A stretch of DNA of 64,000 bases. Source: Desulfobacter latus. Lineage in GTDB: Bacteria; Desulfobacterota; Desulfobacteria; Desulfobacterales; Desulfobacteraceae. The translations under genes were made by a program, and so were the position numbers. The stretch lies in the NCBI RefSeq assembly GCF_013389365.1, contig NZ_JACADJ010000009.1, positions 1-64,000 of the forward strand. Reading direction: 5' to 3'. Positions 17,028 through 28,500 of the stretch are shown one piece after another (the first letter of the stretch is position 1; the number at the start of each line of letters is the position of its first letter). Under the pieces are notes generated by a model. The model saw only the letters and a list, made by a program, of their open reading frames with translations. It was not told the DNA's origin and did no database searches.

Positions 17028-17966
17028 GTGAAACTGCTAAAAACAAAGTATGGCGAAATACCCGGCTATCAAAATCTGGAGAAATACGCATCCGGCAATC
17101 CCGCATCCCTGATTTTTACTGAACCAATTAAGATCGAAACACCCGTCGGGGTCATTGTCCCCCAATATTCGGTCGATGATCATGGCAGAAGGGCATTAAA
17201 GCCGGTTAACTTTTATGATAACGGAAATTTGAAAAAAGCGCCGCTCCAGGAAGCAGCCGATATCGAAACAAAATACGGAAAAATATCGGCCGAACTGGTC
17301 ATGTTTTATGATGATGAAGTCTTAAAAAAGCTTTTTCCCCTTAATGGTAAGCTAAGCGGTTACTGGGGCGAGAAAGACGAGTACGCCCTGGCCGAGGATC
17401 TTGAATTGCAGCTGCCCTGCGGAACAATTAAGGCCAAGATAATTAATCTTGTATTTTATAAAAACGGCAATATAAAAAGCATCACCCTATGGCCCCAGGA
17501 GACGGTAGATGCCCGAACGCCTTTGGGCACAATGCGTATTCACGTTGGCATTTCATTTTATGAAGACGGTTCTGTTAAATCGGTTGAACCGGCTGAGCCG
17601 TATACTGTTGATACAAAAATCGGGCCAATATCGGCCTATGATAATGATCCCGAAGGCATTATGGGGGATATTAACTCTTTACAGTTTAACAACCAAGGAG
17701 ACGTAACAGCGCTAAGCACCACTCAAAATGCCATAATATTAAGAAACGAAGCAGGTGGAGAGATAAGATATACCCCTTATAGAAAAGAGAGTCTTTGTTC
17801 CGAGAACGTAGCGGTAACCATCCCGCTTCAAATTGAATTTACAGATGAAACGGTCCGCTTTAATCACAGTGTTACCGAGGAGTATAATTTGTCGGAATGC
17901 TCATTCGAAGTAATCGAATATGGAAGAAAAGCAGTAAACCCCTTTTTTATATGTAATTGTCATTAG
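17028..17966 (+). CDS. Unknown protein with FY-DG-NG repeats
   Basis: I do not recognise a named family. The ~312-residue protein contains about five degenerate repeats of the form [I-x-T-x-x-G-x-I] ... [F-Y-x-(D/N)-G-(N/S)-(L/I/V)-K-(S/K)], for example FYDNGNLKK, FYKNGNIKS, FYEDGSVKS. This resembles MORN/YwqK-like beta repeats, so a beta-sheet surface protein or scaffold is likely. It has no signal peptide or membrane segment. A GTG at 17028, 7 bp after AGAGG, is the better start; a TTG at 17022 is also in frame. A perfect terminator (18001-18034) follows, so it is a single-gene unit. Confidence 0.7.
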   Translation: MKLLKTKYGEIPGYQNLEKYASGNPASLIFTEPIKIETPVGVIVPQYSVDDHGRRALKPVNFYDNGNLKKAPLQEAADIETKYGKISAELVMFYDDEVLKKLFPLNGKLSGYWGEKDEYALAEDLELQLPCGTIKAKIINLVFYKNGNIKSITLWPQETVDARTPLGTMRIHVGISFYEDGSVKSVEPAEPYTVDTKIGPISAYDNDPEGIMGDINSLQFNNQGDVTALSTTQNAIILRNEAGGEIRYTPYRKESLCSENVAVTIPLQIEFTDETVRFNHSVTEEYNLSECSFEVIEYGRKAVNPFFICNCH

Positions 17967-18000
17967 GCTCCACTTTAATTCTGATCATGGGCCTAAAACC

Positions 18001-18034
18001 AAAAAAGGCTGCCGGATATCGGCAGCCTTTTTTG
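18001..18034 (+). terminator. Rho-independent terminator
   Basis: AAAAAAGGCTGCCG and CGGCAGCCTTTTTT form a 14-bp stem with a 5-base loop, ending in a T run, 35 bp after the stop codon at 17966. Confidence 0.92.
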
Positions 18035-18385
18035 GAAAAGGAAAAAAAGATGAATTGGTTTTTTATCTTAATTACAGATAATATAAAGCAAGCCATGTGC
18101 CAAAGAGATCAAATTTCTTCTCAAAAAAATAAAATATTGTATCTTATTGATTTTTTTAAAAAATACTATTTCAAATATTTTTTTGCATGGCGAATGCATC
18201 TTCATTTACCATTTTTCACCAGGAAAAAGTTTAAATTTTTGAACTTTCATATACCATAGCATTAACCCAGAAATCATAACACACTTATAATATAGATAAA
18301 AAAGTCAATTCATTTTCTTGAATCATATCCCTACACCTGGTTTATTTTTATGAACGCTTTGAACAATCAGCTCGGTTCAGCACAC
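18035..18385. other. AT-rich gap, no supported gene
   Basis: The stretch is very AT-rich. A possible 69-codon frame at 18050-18259 follows an AAGGA-like site, but its Phe/Lys-rich product has no recognisable features and it sits between two terminators, so I do not call it. Confidence 0.5.
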
Positions 18386-18420
18386 AAAAAGGCGGCCCTT
18401 TTTGCAAAGACCGCCTTTTT
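18386..18420 (-). terminator. Terminator of ahcY
   Basis: On the minus strand AAAAAGGCGGTC and GGCCGCCTTTTT form a stem around a GGCGG/CCGCC core, followed by a T run, about 45 bp after the ahcY stop codon. Confidence 0.75.
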
Positions 18421-18463
18421 TACTCGACTATCAAGTCTTATATTATTTCCGGCCGGGAACGAA

Positions 18464-19945
<1,482 letters not shown>

Positions 19946-21118
19946 TTATAATCCTGCAAGTGATTTGATCTGGTCGGCCTTAGTGGTTCTTTCCCAATAA
20001 AAATCCGGATCTTTGCGTCCAAAATGCCCATAGGCAGATGTTTTTCTGTAGATGGGACGCAGCAGGTCCAACTCGGAGATAATGCCTGCCGGGCGCAGGT
20101 CAAACACCTCTTTAATAATGTCAGCCGCTTTTGATTCTGAAATCTTTCCGGTTCCCATGAAATCTACCATCATGGATACAGGTTCGGCCACGCCGATGGC
20201 ATAGGCGATCTGCACTTCGCATTTATCGGCAACCCCTGCTGCCACCAGGTTTTTGGCCACATACCGACCCATATAAGAAGCGGAACGGTCAACTTTGGAA
20301 GGATCTTTTCCGGAAAAACAACCGCCGCCGTGGCTGCCCTGACCACCATACGTGTCCACGATGATTTTACGTCCTGTCACACCACAGTCACCCATGGGGC
20401 CACCCACAACAAAACGGCCGGTGGGATTGATGAAAAATCGGGTATCACCGTCCATCATCTCCTGGGGGATCACCTTTTTAATCACTTCTTTGACGACTGC
20501 GGCCTTAAGGTCTTCATAAGAGACATCCGGTGAATGCTGGGTAGAGACAACTACGGTGTCAACCCGTTTGGGTACGCCGTCCACATATTCGATGCTGACC
20601 TGTGATTTTCCGTCAGGACGTAGAAAGTCGAGGGCTCCGTTCTTCCGAACCTGGGTCAACCGTTTGGTCAATTTATGGGCATAGATGATGGGCATGGGCA
20701 TCAATTCTTCGGTCTCATTGGTGGCATAACCAAACATCAACCCCTGGTCGCCGGCACCCTGTTCCTTGTATAGTCCGTCACCTTCATTTACTCCCTGGGC
20801 AATGTCGCTGCTCTGCTGATCAATACTGGTGATCACAGAACAGGTCTTCCAGTCAAACCCCATGTTGGAGGAATTGTAGCCAATATCCTTAATAGTGGAT
20901 CTGACCACTTCGGGAATATCCACATAGCAGTCGGTTGTAATTTCACCGGCCACCATGGCAAGACCCGTAGTAACAAGTGTCTCACAGGCCACACGACATT
21001 TTTTATCTTCAGCCATGATGGCATCGAGAATACTGTCCGAGATGGCATCCGCCACCTTGTCAGGATGACCTTCGGTCACGGATTCGGATGTAAATAAAAA
21101 AGATCTGTTTTCTGACAT
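19946..21118 (-). CDS. metK: S-adenosylmethionine synthetase
   Basis: MetK makes SAM from methionine and ATP. The 390-residue protein has the ATP-site motif [13 protein letters not shown] near the N-terminus and the P-loop-like [25 protein letters not shown] around residue 262. The sequence is complete. It heads a metK-ahcY pair and diverges from adenosine kinase. On the minus strand TTGACA ... CATTAA with 17-bp spacing near 21257-21285 could be its promoter. I looked for a SAM-type riboswitch in the leader and found no convincing one. Confidence 0.97.
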   Translation of the reverse strand: MSENRSFLFTSESVTEGHPDKVADAISDSILDAIMAEDKKCRVACETLVTTGLAMVAGEITTDCYVDIPEVVRSTIKDIGYNSSNMGFDWKTCSVITSIDQQSSDIAQGVNEGDGLYKEQGAGDQGLMFGYATNETEELMPMPIIYAHKLTKRLTQVRKNGALDFLRPDGKSQVSIEYVDGVPKRVDTVVVSTQHSPDVSYEDLKAAVVKEVIKKVIPQEMMDGDTRFFINPTGRFVVGGPMGDCGVTGRKIIVDTYGGQGSHGGGCFSGKDPSKVDRSASYMGRYVAKNLVAAGVADKCEVQIAYAIGVAEPVSMMVDFMGTGKISESKAADIIKEVFDLRPAGIISELDLLRPIYRKTSAYGHFGRKDPDFYWERTTKADQIKSLAGL

Positions 21119-21413
21119 GATATCTCCTTACGCTATTAATATGGGTGAGTTATTTATTCATGCGTTTTAGTATATAAAATCTTCCGACTTCGGCATTGCA
21201 ATATTGAAATTTAAAAGCGATCAAATCCAATACGGAAAAATTAAAAATCGATATATTAATGACAGTTATCATCATCTTTGTCAATGGTTCATAAAAATAT
21301 ATCAAGATATCTGTATATTTGCATAGATTTTATAAAAATAACTTGACAAGCGAGCCTGAGTTTTAAATGATAGCCATCATTTAAAGAAAACACTTAAAAT
21401 TTGGAGATATATT
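21119..21413. promoter_or_regulatory. Divergent promoter region metK / adenosine kinase
   Basis: The 295 bp between divergent genes are AT-rich and non-coding. A plus-strand TTGACA at 21343-21348 with AATGAT 17 bp downstream may drive the kinase; a minus-strand TTGACA near 21285 may drive metK. The fit of the -10 elements is only moderate. Confidence 0.4.
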
Positions 21414-22385
21414 ATGCCTTCTAATACCATCACAGGAATCGGCTCAGCTTTAGTGGATGTTCTGATTAACGATACCGATGACTTCTTGCAAAAATTCAAC
21501 AAAGAAAAAGGCGGAATGACCTATGCCACAGCAGATGAACAACAAGCCATCATATCAGCCTCATCCCAGGTACCGGTAATTGTGCCCGGCGGAGCTGCCT
21601 GCAATACCATTTTAGGTGTGGGCAAACTTGGCGGTTCAGCCAGGTTCATCGGGGCCCGGGGCAAAGATGATTACGGGGATATTTTTGAAAACGAAGTCCG
21701 GGAGTGCCGGGTGGAACCTGTTCTCAGTTACTTTGACACCCCTACAGGCAAGGTGTTATCCGTTGTAACACCGGATGCCCAGCGCTCCATGTTCACCGAT
21801 CTTGGTGCGTCAAGTCTTCTGGACCCTGCCGCTGTTACCCGTCAGATGTTTTCAGACACGGCCATTGCCCTTGTGGAAGGCTATCTGCTGTTTAACCGCG
21901 ACCTGATGATGGCCGCAGTCAAAGCCGCAAAAGCGGCCGGTGCCCTGGTAGCACTGGATCTGGCAAGCTTTGAGGTGGTCAATGCATCCAAAGACATTCT
22001 GCAGGATTTGGTCAAGGACTATGTGGATATCCTTATTGCCAACGAGGACGAGGCAAGTGCCTATACCGGGGAATCCGATGAAAATACCGCCCTTGAAAAG
22101 CTGTCCGACAACGTTGAATATGCCGTTTTAAAAGTGGGAGAGCGCGGCAGTTATGTTCACCACAACAATTCAGTCACCCGCATTGCGCCGGTAAGAGGCA
22201 ATGCGCCGGTTGACACCACGGGTGCCGGGGATTTGTGGGCCGCCGGCTTTTTATACGGCATTGCCAACGACCTTCCTATCGAAAAAAGCGGTCAATTGGG
22301 ATCAATATGCGGATATGAGGTATGCCAGGTCATGGGTGCCCAGATCCCGGGGCCGGTGTGGGAAAAAATCAAAGCAACTGTATAA
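21414..22385 (+). CDS. PfkB-family adenosine kinase
   Basis: This 323-residue ribokinase-fold enzyme probably phosphorylates adenosine to AMP, drawing AhcY towards hydrolysis. The PfkB signature DTTGAGDLWAAGFLYG at about residue 265 carries the catalytic Asp (GAGD), and the N-terminal GIGSALVDVLI plus the VPGGAACNTILGVGKLGG segment form the nucleoside site. Substrate choice within PfkB kinases is difficult to read from sequence; adenosine is inferred from overall similarity and from divergence from metK-ahcY. It ends at a hairpin terminator shared with lon. Confidence 0.85.
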   Translation: MPSNTITGIGSALVDVLINDTDDFLQKFNKEKGGMTYATADEQQAIISASSQVPVIVPGGAACNTILGVGKLGGSARFIGARGKDDYGDIFENEVRECRVEPVLSYFDTPTGKVLSVVTPDAQRSMFTDLGASSLLDPAAVTRQMFSDTAIALVEGYLLFNRDLMMAAVKAAKAAGALVALDLASFEVVNASKDILQDLVKDYVDILIANEDEASAYTGESDENTALEKLSDNVEYAVLKVGERGSYVHHNNSVTRIAPVRGNAPVDTTGAGDLWAAGFLYGIANDLPIEKSGQLGSICGYEVCQVMGAQIPGPVWEKIKATV

Positions 22386-22391
22386 ATAATG

Positions 22392-22428
22392 CCGTCCCGA
22401 AGCCGTTAAAAAGTTCGGGACGGATTTC
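22392..22428. terminator. Bidirectional terminator, adenosine kinase / lon
   Basis: CCGTCCCGAA (22392-22401) and TTCGGGACGG (22414-22423) form a 10-bp stem, followed on the plus strand by ATTTCTT. It lies between the convergent genes. Confidence 0.75.
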
Positions 22429-22443
22429 TTAATAAAACATCAT

Positions 22444-24843
22444 CTACCCAAAAACTATCTTGTAAATCTCTTTATATTTTTTAACAAAATGAAACTCAAT
22501 ACCCTCTTTAATATGTTCGGGCAGTTTCTTAAAATCACTGATACACCCATGGGGCAGGATGATCTCTTTGATACCCACCCGCCGTGCGGCAATAATTTTT
22601 TCCTTGATGCCGCCCACGGGCAGGACATCGCCTGTAAGTGTAAGCTCGCCGGTCATGGCCAAAGGTCTTTTAATCTGCCGCCCCGACGCCAGGGACACAA
22701 TGGCTGTGGCAATGGTGATACCGGCACTGGGACCATCCTTGGGCGTAGCCCCTTCGGGCACATGGATATGGATAAAGGCCTCATCAAAATAGTCATCCCT
22801 GATACCGTAATGTTTTGATGACGAGCGCACATGGGAAAGCGCAATGGAGGCGGATTCCTGCATCACGTCCCCAAGCTTTCCGGTCAGCTTGAATCCGGCA
22901 CTTTTTCCATGCACCTTCACCGCCTCAATGGACAACGTAGCACCGCCCATGGCGGTCCAGGCAAGACCTGTCACAATGCCTACGCCGCTCATCTGCTTTT
23001 CGGAGGTGAATATGGGGGGTCCCAACAGATCTTCCAGGGACTTGATGTTGATCTGAATTTTCTCTTTATCCTCCTTTAAAATCTTGACAATACTTTTGCG
23101 AATGATCTTGTTCAAAGACTTTTCAAGGTTACGAACCCCGGCTTCCCGGGCATAGCCCTCAATGAGATGCCGGATGGTGGGGTCGGTGATGGTGATGGTG
23201 GACGCATTGAGCTTATTTCGTTTCAAAAGCTTGGGCCACAGATGCTTTCTGGCGATCTCCAGTTTCTCGGAGGTGATATACCCGCTTAACTTAATACGAT
23301 CCATACGGTCCAGCAAGGGGGGCGGGATGGTGTCTAAAGTGTTGGCCGTACAGATGAACAGCACCTTGGACAGATCAATGCGAAGATCCAGATAATGATC
23401 CAAAAATGCGGAATTCTGTTCGGGATCCAGCACTTCCAGCAATGCCGAAGCAGGATCTCCCTGGTAGGATGCCCCTATCTTATCAACCTCATCAAGCATG
23501 ATCACAGGATTGGCTACGGCCGTATCTTTCAGTGCCTGGACCATTTTGCCGGGCAGTGCCCCGACATAGGTACGTCGATGCCCCTTGATCTCGGCCTCGT
23601 CACGCATTCCCCCTAATGAAAACCGATAAAACTTTCGGCCCAGGGCTTCGGCAATGGACTTGCCAATGGAGGTTTTTCCCACGCCGGGCGGTCCCACAAA
23701 CAAAATGATGGACCCTGAAATATCCTTTTTATACACGCCTGCGGCAAAGAATTCGATGATCCGCTCCTTGACATCGGAGAGCCCGGCATGGTCCCGGTCA
23801 AGCACCTTTTCGGCCCGCGCTATATCAATATTGTCTTCGGAATATACCCCCCAGGGAAAAGAGGTGACCCAGTCCAGATAGTTACGGGTCACCCCGTATT
23901 CTGAAGACCCGGTTTCCAGCACAGACAGTTTTTCAATTTCCTCGGCAAAGCGTTTGATCACATGTTCCGGCGGGTCAAGTTCTTCAAATCGCTCTTTGAA
24001 CTTATCGACATCAGATGTTTTGTCATCCTTTTGAATACCAAGCTCTTTCTGGATGGCCTTAAGCTGCTCTTTGAGAAAAAATTTACGTTTATTGTCATCC
24101 ACCTTGGTGTTGATGTCCTTCTGGATTTTTGTCTGCAGCTTGGCGATCTCAATTTCCTTTTGCAGAAGCAGCATCACCTTTTTCATCCGGTCCAGAATGG
24201 ATTCGGTTTCAAGGATATCCTGCAAATCATCCCCGGACGCCGTGGTAATGCCTGCCGCAAAATCAGTCAAGGGCGACGGCTGGTCCGGTGAAAACCGATT
24301 CAGATACTGCTTAAGCTCTTCGGAATATAACGGATTCAAGGATAAAAGCTGCTTGATATTTGAAATAATGGAAATGGCATAGGCCTTAACCTTATCCTCA
24401 TCATCCTTGGATTCAGGGAAATATTCCACCTCCGCGACAAAGGGCGGCTTGTCGGACAGAAACTTTTTTATCTTAAACCGTTCCAGGCCCTGGGCAATGA
24501 ATTGCAGGTTGCCATCCACCTCCTGGAGATTGAGCATGCGTACCACACATCCGATCTCGGGAAAATCTTCTTTATATACATACTTTCCCTTGACTTCACT
24601 GAAATATGTCAGCCCTAAAAGCCCCTGGTTCTCTTTGGCTGATTTGGTCAAAGTTTCTTCCCAGCGCTTCTTGTTGACAAATAACGGCTGGACCTGTGCC
24701 GGCAGATGGGGACGTCCGGTGATAGGAACCAGATACAAAAATTTAGGTTTTGTGCTCTGGGTAATCAACCCGCCGTTGTTTTCCTTTGCCTCTTCCTCTT
24801 CTGTTACAATCTCGGGCGTAATGGGTCTGGAATCATCGCTCAT
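22444..24843 (-). CDS. lon: Lon protease (ATP-dependent)
   Basis: Lon unfolds and degrades damaged or regulatory proteins as a cytoplasmic hexamer. The 799-residue product has the N-terminal LON substrate domain (FLYLVPITGRPHLPAQVQPLFV), a coiled-coil region, the AAA+ module with Walker A GPPGVGKTS and Walker B VIMLDEVDKIG, and the protease domain with the catalytic Ser in PKDGPSAGI and Lys in GGIKEKIIAARR. I take the ATG at 24843 (MSDDSRP), which has AGAGGT 6 bp upstream. The frame stays open up to 25017 but that part lacks LON-family sequence. Confidence 0.96.
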   Translation of the reverse strand: MSDDSRPITPEIVTEEEEAKENNGGLITQSTKPKFLYLVPITGRPHLPAQVQPLFVNKKRWEETLTKSAKENQGLLGLTYFSEVKGKYVYKEDFPEIGCVVRMLNLQEVDGNLQFIAQGLERFKIKKFLSDKPPFVAEVEYFPESKDDEDKVKAYAISIISNIKQLLSLNPLYSEELKQYLNRFSPDQPSPLTDFAAGITTASGDDLQDILETESILDRMKKVMLLLQKEIEIAKLQTKIQKDINTKVDDNKRKFFLKEQLKAIQKELGIQKDDKTSDVDKFKERFEELDPPEHVIKRFAEEIEKLSVLETGSSEYGVTRNYLDWVTSFPWGVYSEDNIDIARAEKVLDRDHAGLSDVKERIIEFFAAGVYKKDISGSIILFVGPPGVGKTSIGKSIAEALGRKFYRFSLGGMRDEAEIKGHRRTYVGALPGKMVQALKDTAVANPVIMLDEVDKIGASYQGDPASALLEVLDPEQNSAFLDHYLDLRIDLSKVLFICTANTLDTIPPPLLDRMDRIKLSGYITSEKLEIARKHLWPKLLKRNKLNASTITITDPTIRHLIEGYAREAGVRNLEKSLNKIIRKSIVKILKEDKEKIQINIKSLEDLLGPPIFTSEKQMSGVGIVTGLAWTAMGGATLSIEAVKVHGKSAGFKLTGKLGDVMQESASIALSHVRSSSKHYGIRDDYFDEAFIHIHVPEGATPKDGPSAGITIATAIVSLASGRQIKRPLAMTGELTLTGDVLPVGGIKEKIIAARRVGIKEIILPHGCISDFKKLPEHIKEGIEFHFVKKYKEIYKIVFG

Positions 24844-25144
24844 GGGTTTACCTCTATCATGAAAAGTTATTGTTTTCTGGTAAAGTTCGCAACAACATGT
24901 TCTAATACTATAATCAAATTTTACGCTCTGACAACACTTTAGATTTGGCTTGTAAAATGAAAGACAATGCCTAATTTTTTTTAAATCTTTTAAAAAATAT
25001 ATTGATAAACTTATCAAGACGCTTCATTATAATAAATGTTAAAGATCAACCGGAGATAAGGTCAGACACCTATGCCTGACGAGCTTGGGCTTGTTTCGGC
25101 AAGCCATGTGCTGACCCAGTCAAAATACCTAAAGGGGTTTTTTT
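24844..25144. other. Intergenic region lon / dtxR-type regulator
   Basis: The region contains the lon leader on the minus strand and, on the plus strand, a structured leader (25060-25116) with an AAAGGGG ribosome binding site. No gene is seen. Confidence 0.6.
25060..25116 (+). promoter_or_regulatory. Structured 5' leader, possible riboswitch
   Basis: GGTCAG-A-CAC (25060-25069) pairs with GTGCTGACC (25108-25116), a 9-bp stem with one bulged A. It encloses GGCTTG-tttcgg-CAAGCC and an alternative pairing GTCAG/CTGAC (25061-25065 with 25076-25080). The stem ends about 15 nt before the AAAGGGG site of the metal-type regulator gene. Competing helices beside a ribosome binding site suggest a ligand- or protein-controlled leader. 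I could not match it to a named riboswitch class with confidence. Confidence 0.45.
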
Positions 25145-25552
25145 ATGACAAAATCACTTGACCTATCCGAAAGCCTGGAAGATTATCTTGAAACCATACT
25201 TCAACTTCAGACAACCAATACAGTTGCCCGGTCAAAAGATATTGCCGAACGGCTTGACATCAAACGGGGCTCCGTCACCGGAATGCTCAAAAAACTGGCG
25301 GCCCAGGAATTAATTAACTATGAACCCTACGGCTATGTAACCTTGACACCCAAAGGTGAAAAAATAGCAAAAGAAATTGAAAAGCGCCATATTATGTTAA
25401 AGGATTTTCTGATCCGCTTTATCGGTGTGGATGAACAAAAGGCTGACGAAACCGCATGCCGCATGGAGCATGCCATGGACACATCCACCTTTAAAAAATT
25501 CCAGGCCTTTATTAAAAACATGGATGACTGCCCCCACCGGGAAGATAATTAA
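25145..25552 (+). CDS. DtxR/MntR-family metalloregulator
   Basis: This 135-residue protein is a DtxR-family repressor sensing Fe(II) or Mn(II). The N-terminal winged helix-turn-helix (TNTVARSKDIAERLDIKRGSVTGMLKKLAAQ) is followed by the dimerisation and metal-binding helices (EKRHIMLKDFLI, ACRMEHAMD), with the His, Glu, Cys and Met candidates for metal ligands. There is no SH3-like third domain, as in MntR and the short archaeal forms. It ends 2 bp from the convergent RND transporter gene. Its target genes are not visible here. A structured leader precedes it. Confidence 0.85.
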   Translation: MTKSLDLSESLEDYLETILQLQTTNTVARSKDIAERLDIKRGSVTGMLKKLAAQELINYEPYGYVTLTPKGEKIAKEIEKRHIMLKDFLIRFIGVDEQKADETACRMEHAMDTSTFKKFQAFIKNMDDCPHREDN

Positions 25553-25554
25553 TC

Positions 25555-28500
25555 TCAGGGTACATCTGATCCGCCTGTTAAAAGTAAGGTCCATTCATGA
25601 ATCACTGCATACAGAGCCGGTACAAAAATCAGGGTCAGCAACGTGGCGGCAACCAGACCGAAACTGATACTGACGGCCATGGGAATAAGAAATTTGGCCT
25701 GGAAACTTGTTTCCGTTAAAAGCGGGGCAAGACCTGCCACAGTGGTGAAAGAGGTCAAAATCACAGGACGGAAACGGGTTTCACCGGACTTGACCACAGC
25801 CTCAAACACCCCTGTTCCCTTAGCGACTTCAACATTAATAAAATCAATGAGAATCAGGGAGTCGTTGACCACAACACCGGAGAGCGCCACAATGCCGAAA
25901 ATCGAAATCATGGTAATATCCAAACCCATTATAAAATGGCCGACAATGGCCCCGATCAGACCAAAAGGGATCGCGGTCATAATAATAAACGGCTGACTGT
26001 AGGAACGAAACTGGCTTGCTAAAAGCAGAAAGATAATCATGGCTGCCACAATAAATCCTTTCATCAAGCTGTCCATGGACTCCTTGCTGCGCTTGGCCTG
26101 GCCTTCAAGGTCATAGTCAACCCCGGGAAAGCGTTTGATCATGTCGGGTAGAAAGTTTTTACTTAAGTCATTTACAATATTCCGGGCATTGGCAATATCC
26201 TCATCAAGATTGGAAGTCACTGTGATTACCCTGTGCCTGTCTACCCGCTTAATTGTGGCGTATCCTCTCTGGGTTTCAATGCGGGCCACCTGGTTCAAGG
26301 GTATTTCCCGGTTGTCCTTTGTCCGTACGCGAAACCGGTCTATGCTGGATTCGGTCTCCCGCTCCTGCTTGGCATACCGGACCATGACCTTGACATCATC
26401 TTTGCCCCGCTGAATTTTAAGGACTTCATCACCATAATAGCCCTGGCGAAGCTGGGTGGCGATGTCGGCCATGGTCACGCCTAAAGATTCAGCACCCGGC
26501 CGGATATAGATCTGTTTTTCCATCTTTCCGGACCGGAAATCATCGGTAATGTCAAAGGTGCCTGGATAGGATGCAATCTCCTGCTTAAGAACCTGGGCTG
26601 CCGCTTTCATTTGGGAAAGCTCACTGCCGTGCAGACGGATTTCAATAGGGTTACCCCCGGGACCGCCACCAATAATGGTAAATGAGGATTGTTCCGCCCC
26701 AAGAATATCACCGGTGAATTCCCGCCATTTGGCCGTTACCTCCGAAGCCAGGATATCCGGACGTTTTGCAGCTGGTAAGATCTCGATCCAGGCTTGACCG
26801 CAATGCCCGCCGGACACCCCCTCTTTCCAATCCCGTCGTGGTATAACCCCTACCAGGGAAAACGTATTTACAATCAGATCTTTTTTATCCTCAACCCGGT
26901 CCCTGAAATAATCGTTAAGTTTAAACGCACCGGCTTCAATCTGTTTAATAGTGTTCTGAGTCGTATCAAAAGGGGTGCCCAAAGGGTATACAATTTCTGA
27001 AAGCATCCAGTCAGAATCAGTTTTCGGAAAAAAAGTATACGGGACATGCCCACCGGCAATCAACCCTAAACTGATGATCAGGCACCCCACACCCAGGACC
27101 AGGGTAAAATATTTGTTTTTAATACAATAGCGCAATATTGGAAGATAATAGGCGTAGATGACGCGATTCAGTCCTTTTTCCATCCGAATTCTCAGAATGC
27201 CGTGAATATAGGCGATATCTTTTTTGAGCCAGTGGACCCAGAAAAACAGCACCTTGTAAATCCTTGGCCTGCGGCCACCTGCAGATGAGTGGGACAGGGT
27301 GCCTTCCAGGTGCGCCGGCAGGATAAAAAAGGCCTCAATAAGGGATATGAAAAGAATACAGATCACGGACTGGGGCATGACAGCGATGAATTTTCCCATG
27401 ATGCCGGTGATATACATTAAAGGCGAAAACGCCACGATGGTGGTGGTCACGGCCATAACCACAGGCCCCCCCACCTGTTCCATGGCCGCCATGACAGCCT
27501 GCTTGGCGGTTTTACCGGCAGCATAGTGGGTATACACATTTTCCCCCACAATAATAGCGTCATCCACAAGGATACCCAGGGTCATGATAAACCCGAACAA
27601 AGAGAGCATATTTACTGACGCACCAATGTACTCCAGAAAAAGAAACGCACCCATAAAGGTAATGGGAATGCCCGAGGCCACCCAGAAGGCAAGGCCTAAA
27701 TCCAAAAACAGGGCCAGTACCACAAACACCAGAACAATGCCCTGGATTCCGTTTTTCAACAAAAGATCAATGCGGTCCTGGACCATATTCGCTATATTGT
27801 ACCAGTGTCCAAGACGGATTCCTTTGGGCAGATCATCCCGGACATTGTCAATATAGGCGAGTACCCGGTTGGAAATGGCAATGGTGTCCTGGGAACTGGT
27901 GCGCTCCACCACCACCATGGCAGCCGGTTGTCCATTAAAACGAGATTGGAGATCCTGGTCCTCAAATCCGTCAACCACCCGGGCTACATCCCCGAGCCGG
28001 ACCACAGTGCCGTCAGCCCTTGTCACCAGAGGAATCTGTTCATATTCAGCACCGGTATACCGTTTGCCTTTGGCCCGGACTAGAAACTCGCCGCCGCTGG
28101 TTTTAATCAGTCCGCCAGGCAGCTCAAGGCTTCCAGAACCCACGGCACGCACCACGTCATCAAAAGAGAGAGAAAATTTGCGCAAATTATCTTCGGAAAT
28201 TTCTACTGAAATTTCATACTCCCGGACCCCCATAAGTTCTGCCAAGGAGATCTCGTCAAAACCGACCAGGTCATTCCTGATTTTGTCGGCGGTCTGTTTA
28301 AGGATACGTTCGGCCACATCACCGTAAACAGCCACATAAATTGCGGGCTCATTGTTTTTAATCTCAATCACCACAGGATCTTCGGCCTGGGTGGGAAAAG
28401 AATCGATCAAATCAACTTCGGTTCGAACCTCATTGAGCTTATCGGTGATGTCCGTGCCGGCATCAAGCTCCAGCGTCACCACGCCATGCCCTTCAACTGC

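Noticed and set aside
18050-18259. Small open frame of 69 codons between two terminators
   Set aside because: Phe/Lys-rich translation of AT-rich DNA, no recognisable motif, isolated between terminators.
21119-21413. SAM or SAH riboswitch in front of metK
   Set aside because: No conserved stem pattern or known riboswitch core could be recognised in the AT-rich leader.
24844-25017. N-terminal extension of lon by 58 codons
   Set aside because: No LON-domain sequence in the extension; the ATG at 24843 has a good ribosome binding site and gives a normal-length Lon.
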